This document shows, one piece after another, positions 61,275 through 64,000 of a stretch of 64,000 nt of DNA. The DNA is from SZUA-442 sp963759175. Lineage in GTDB: Bacteria > Actinomycetota > Acidimicrobiia > Spongiisociales > UBA5794. The stretch spans positions 186,001 through 250,000 of the forward strand of contig CAVWXP010000017.1 in assembly GCA_963759175.1 (NCBI GenBank), given 5' to 3'. Each line of letters starts with the position of its first letter. The stretch's first letter is position 1. A program made the position numbers and the translations under genes. The notes beneath the pieces are model-generated. The model was not told where the DNA came from. It was given only the letters and a program-made list of their open reading frames with translations, and did not search any database.

Positions 61275-63365
61275 ATGCCGAACCGCCTCACCCACGCCTC
61301 ATCGCCGTACCTCCGCCAGCACGAGGACAACCCCGTGGATTGGTTCGAGTGGGGCGAGGAGGCGTTCGCCGAGGCGGCGTCGCGCGACGTGCCGATCATC
61401 CTGTCGGTCGGATACGCGACCTGTCACTGGTGCCACGTGATGGCCCACGAGTCGTTCGAGGACACCGAGACGGCTGCGTACATGAACGAGCACTTCGTCA
61501 ACATCAAGGTCGACCGTGAGGAACGTCCGGACATCGACCGTATCTACATGGACGCGGTGACCGCGATGACGGGCAGGGGCGGGTGGCCGATGACCGTCTT
61601 CCTCACGCCTGACGGCGCACCGATCTTCGCCGGTACGTACTACCCGAAGCGGGCGATGGGCCACCACCCGTCCTTCATGGACGTCATGGGCGCCGTCGTG
61701 GATGCGTGGACAACCAATAGGGCCGGCGCCCTGGACCAGGCGAACCGGATCGCGCAAGCCATTGCACAGAGCGCCCCACCGGCAGCGGGCCTGCCGACCA
61801 TCGACGACCTCGATCGCTCCGTTGCGATGGTCGCCAACACCTTCGATCGGGTGAACGGCGGATTCGGTACGGCTCCCAAGTTCCCGCAGGCTCCCACACT
61901 CGAGCTCCTCATGCGCTCCGCCGTGTTGCGTCCGGACACCGATGCGGGGGCGACGAGTCTCTCGATGCTCACCCAGATGTTGACCTCGATGGCTTGCGGA
62001 GGTATCTACGACCACCTCTTCGGCGGGTTCGCCCGGTACTCGGTGGACGCCCAGTGGCTCATCCCCCACTTCGAGAAGATGCTCTACGACAACGCGCTCC
62101 TCGCCAGGGTGTATCTGCGAACGTGGCAGATCACGGGCGATGCGAGCCTCCTCGAGACGGCGATCGAGGTCCTCGACTACCTCGACGGTCCCATGGCCGA
62201 CCCCACGGGCGGGATCCACTCGGCGGAGGACGCCGACTCCGAGGGTGTCGAGGGGAAGTTCGCCGTCTGGACGTGGGACGAGCTCGGAGCCGTCCTCGGT
62301 ACCGACAGGGATCTGGCAGCCGCGATCTATGGCGCCACGCCTGAGGGCAACTTCGAGGGGACGAACAACCTTCACCGGTTCGTGGACCTCGCCGATGTCG
62401 CCACCGCCGCGGGCGTGACGGTCGACGAGGTCATCGAGCGCAAGGCCACGATCGACGAGCGCTTGCGTGCCGTTCGCCGGATGCGGGTGCCGCCGGCCCG
62501 CGACGACAAGCTCGTGGCCGCTTGGAACGGCATGGCCCTTCGTGCGTTCGCCGAGGCAGCGGCGATCCTCGGGAGCGATCGGTACCTCGCCAGGGCCACG
62601 GCCATCGCGGAGTTCGTCGTCTCGACAGGATCACCCGACGGGAACCTGGTCCGCTCGTGGAGGGACACGCCGGGGCATCCTGCATTCGCCGATGACCATG
62701 CAGCCGTCGCCCTGGGCATGTACGCGCTGTATCAGGCGACCGGCGACGAACGATGGTTCACCTCGGCCGAGCGCCAGGTGGCACACCTTCGCAGCGACTT
62801 CACCGCCGAAGGAGGCGGGTTCCACGCCACATCGACAGGTAGCGAGCTGTTCACCCGACCGATCAACACCCAGGACAACCCGACGCCTTCGGACAACGCC
62901 CTCGCACTCGAGGCGCTCCTGACCCACGCGGCGTTCACCGGCGACCTCGCAGCGGTTGCCGAGGCCGAGGACACGATGCGACGGATCGCCTCGACCGCCC
63001 TCCAGCATCCCGGCTTCGGCGGGTACGCCCTCGCGGTGTGGCTCACCCACCTCTCCGGTGTCAAGGAAGTCGCCCTCGTCGGTGACGACACGACAGCCAT
63101 GGCCGCAACCGTGTGGTCCACGTTCCGTCCCGATGTGGTCGTCGCCGTCGGCGACGGTTCCCGGTCCGCAGTCCCCCTCCTCGCCGACCGACCCGGCGGC
63201 ACCCCGGCACTGGCGTACGTCTGCGAGAACCTCGTCTGCGCCCTCCCCGTCGACACCCCCACCGCCCTCGAAGCAAGCCTCGGTCGGTCCCCCTTTCAAG
63301 GGGGACGGCCAAGGAGCGCAGCGACGAGGCAGGGGGATCGGCAGACACACGAAGACCCACTCTGA
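61275..63365 (+). CDS. DUF255 thioredoxin-domain protein (YyaL/SPATA20-like)
   Basis: 696 aa. The N-terminal thioredoxin-like domain has NRLTHASSPYLRQHEDNPVD, the redox motif ATCHWCHVMAHESFED, and GGWPMTVFLTPDGAPIFAGT. The rest is an alpha/alpha toroid like that of six-hairpin glycosidases (KFPQAPTLELL, DHLFGGFARYSVDAQW, HFEKMLYDNALLA, SAEDADSEG). The function of this widespread family is not settled. The final 25 residues (from RSPFQGGRPRSAATRQG) are encoded by the GC-rich repeat cluster, so the native stop was replaced. The start ATG at 61275 gives the family N-terminus; 61242 is in frame but unlikely. Confidence 0.88.
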   Translation: MPNRLTHASSPYLRQHEDNPVDWFEWGEEAFAEAASRDVPIILSVGYATCHWCHVMAHESFEDTETAAYMNEHFVNIKVDREERPDIDRIYMDAVTAMTGRGGWPMTVFLTPDGAPIFAGTYYPKRAMGHHPSFMDVMGAVVDAWTTNRAGALDQANRIAQAIAQSAPPAAGLPTIDDLDRSVAMVANTFDRVNGGFGTAPKFPQAPTLELLMRSAVLRPDTDAGATSLSMLTQMLTSMACGGIYDHLFGGFARYSVDAQWLIPHFEKMLYDNALLARVYLRTWQITGDASLLETAIEVLDYLDGPMADPTGGIHSAEDADSEGVEGKFAVWTWDELGAVLGTDRDLAAAIYGATPEGNFEGTNNLHRFVDLADVATAAGVTVDEVIERKATIDERLRAVRRMRVPPARDDKLVAAWNGMALRAFAEAAAILGSDRYLARATAIAEFVVSTGSPDGNLVRSWRDTPGHPAFADDHAAVALGMYALYQATGDERWFTSAERQVAHLRSDFTAEGGGFHATSTGSELFTRPINTQDNPTPSDNALALEALLTHAAFTGDLAAVAEAEDTMRRIASTALQHPGFGGYALAVWLTHLSGVKEVALVGDDTTAMAATVWSTFRPDVVVAVGDGSRSAVPLLADRPGGTPALAYVCENLVCALPVDTPTALEASLGRSPFQGGRPRSAATRQGDRQTHEDPL

Positions 63366-63882
63366 TCGCGCCCGACAATCCCCCTGGCTCGCTCCGCTCG
63401 CCCGTCCCCCTTCAAAGGGGGACCGACACAACACCAACGGTCACCGCAACGAGCGACCAAGCCAGATACTCAAGTCCCCCTTTCAAGGGAGCCACTTCTT
63501 CAGTCCCGAGCGGGTTTCTCAAGGGAGAGCAGTTCCCCCTTTCAAGGGGGACGGCCGCGGAGCGAAGCGACGAGGCAGGGGGATTCCTAACGAGGGACCA
63601 GCCCACTGCTTCAGCATCCCCTTGATCCCGGGAGCAAAGCGACGAGGCAGAGGGATTCCTTGCGAGCGACCAGCCCACTGCTTCAGCACCCCCCCCTTAA
63701 TCCCGGGAGCGAAGCGACGATGCAGGGGGAGCCAGTTCTTCAGTCCCCCTTTTCAAGGGGGACGGCCAAGGAGCAAAGCGACGAGGCAGGGGGATCGACA
63801 GACACATCGAAGACCCACGCTGATCACGCCCGACAATCCCCCTGGCTCACTCCGTTCGCCCGTCCCCCTTCAAAGGGGGACT
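63288..63882. repeat. Cluster of G5/C5 palindromic repeats
   Basis: The unit is a TCCCCCTTT-type palindrome followed by about 15 variable bases with GAGC(G/A)AAGCGACGA and then GGCAGGGGGAT. Full forward copies lie near 63288-63340, 63533-63583 and 63743-63794; inverted copies at 63377-63422 and 63835-63882; partial copies near 63475, 63630 and 63708. A single palindrome is at 30590. The cluster is noncoding apart from the DUF255 tail. It fills the gap between DUF255 and the last partial gene. Confidence 0.85.
63570..63714 (+). repeat. Two imperfect tandem copies of about 73 bp
   Basis: Within the cluster, the stretch from GACGAGGCAGGGGGATTCC through CCAGCCCACTGCTTCAGCA to ATCCCGGGAGC occurs twice in a row with small differences. 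It suggests local duplication of the repeat unit. Confidence 0.7.
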
Positions 63883-63956
63883 CGACTCCACGAGCGACAT
63901 CGCGAAAACCGGAAACGGCAAGGAATGTACGCACGAGGTTGGGTACCCTCGCAAGC

Positions 63957-64000
63957 ATGGACGTGATCAGGCGCCACCATATTCCGCACCTGCGGAACCC
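63957..64000 (+). CDS. Start of an unidentified gene (runs off the window)
   Basis: An open frame from ATG 63957 (MDVIRRHHIPHLRNP) reaches the window end; only 14 codons are visible. GGGTACCCT 11 nt upstream could be part of a leaderless-type promoter (TACCCT, 63943-63948). No family can be named. Confidence 0.4.
   Translation, partial: MDVIRRHHIPHLRN

Noticed and set aside
63288..63882. Possible CRISPR array
   Set aside because: Units occur in both orientations, spacing is irregular, there are no unique equal-length spacers and no cas genes.

Overview
The window is high-GC bacterial DNA with dense gene packing, 1-4 bp start/stop overlaps (ATGA, GTGA) and frequent GTG starts. Many genes seem to be leaderless, with a TANNNT -10 hexamer (often TAGCAT) only 6-10 nt before the start codon. 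MT0933-type small proteins, a PPOX/F420-type flavoprotein, DUF4389, LCP and CopC-CopD fusion proteins also occur. Together these suggest an actinobacterium (Actinomycetota), possibly an Acidimicrobiia-like lineage. The phylum is a fair inference; the class is a guess.

Layout. 1-12.1 kb: a purine biosynthesis block (3' end of purB, then purC-purS-purQ-purL, later purF-purM). It is interrupted by a decayed AbiEi/DUF559-like gene, a globin/GNAT pair, an amidase and a rhomboid protease. 12.1-24.7 kb: membrane proteins, a dienoyl-CoA isomerase-like crotonase, a class III aminotransferase, an Lnt-like protein, an inositol monophosphatase, an amidohydrolase, a SelW-like selenoprotein, ilvD and an LCP protein. 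24.7-34.2 kb: a His-rich protein with CopC-CopD, a PPOX/Fur pair, a CbiMNQO-type Co/Ni ECF transporter behind a strong inverted repeat, and rsgA. 34.2-44 kb: a transsulfuration pair, a DrrAB-type ABC exporter, a ClC-type channel and a csoR-copZ-copA copper locus. 44-54.7 kb: a kinase plus GH13-like pair, a cluster of small proteins, an XRE/DUF2975 pair, an NTF2-cyclase fusion and hydrolases. 54.7-64 kb: a beta-lactamase-like lipoprotein, an arsenic operon using an aquaglyceroporin, two paralogous MT0933-type genes, META-domain, TetR/SDR and DUF255 genes, then a GC-rich repeat cluster.

Three threads run across the window. (1) The selW-like gene has an in-frame UGA in a CxxU motif followed by a SECIS-like hairpin, so the organism probably decodes selenocysteine. 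(2) A family of eight ~50-nt intergenic hairpins shares its outer arms but has two different cores; seven of the eight sit within about 11 nt of a stop codon. (3) At least nine otherwise intact genes each contain one reading-frame break, and the net change is +1 nt in every case. This looks like systematic insertion error in the assembly, because no shared slip site is visible, but it affects every annotation here.

Metal handling is well represented: Cu (csoR-copZ-copA, CopC-CopD), Co/Ni (cbiMNQO), As (arsR-arsC, aquaporin, arsC) and a Fur-family regulator. Several of these have a readable operator on or next to the promoter.
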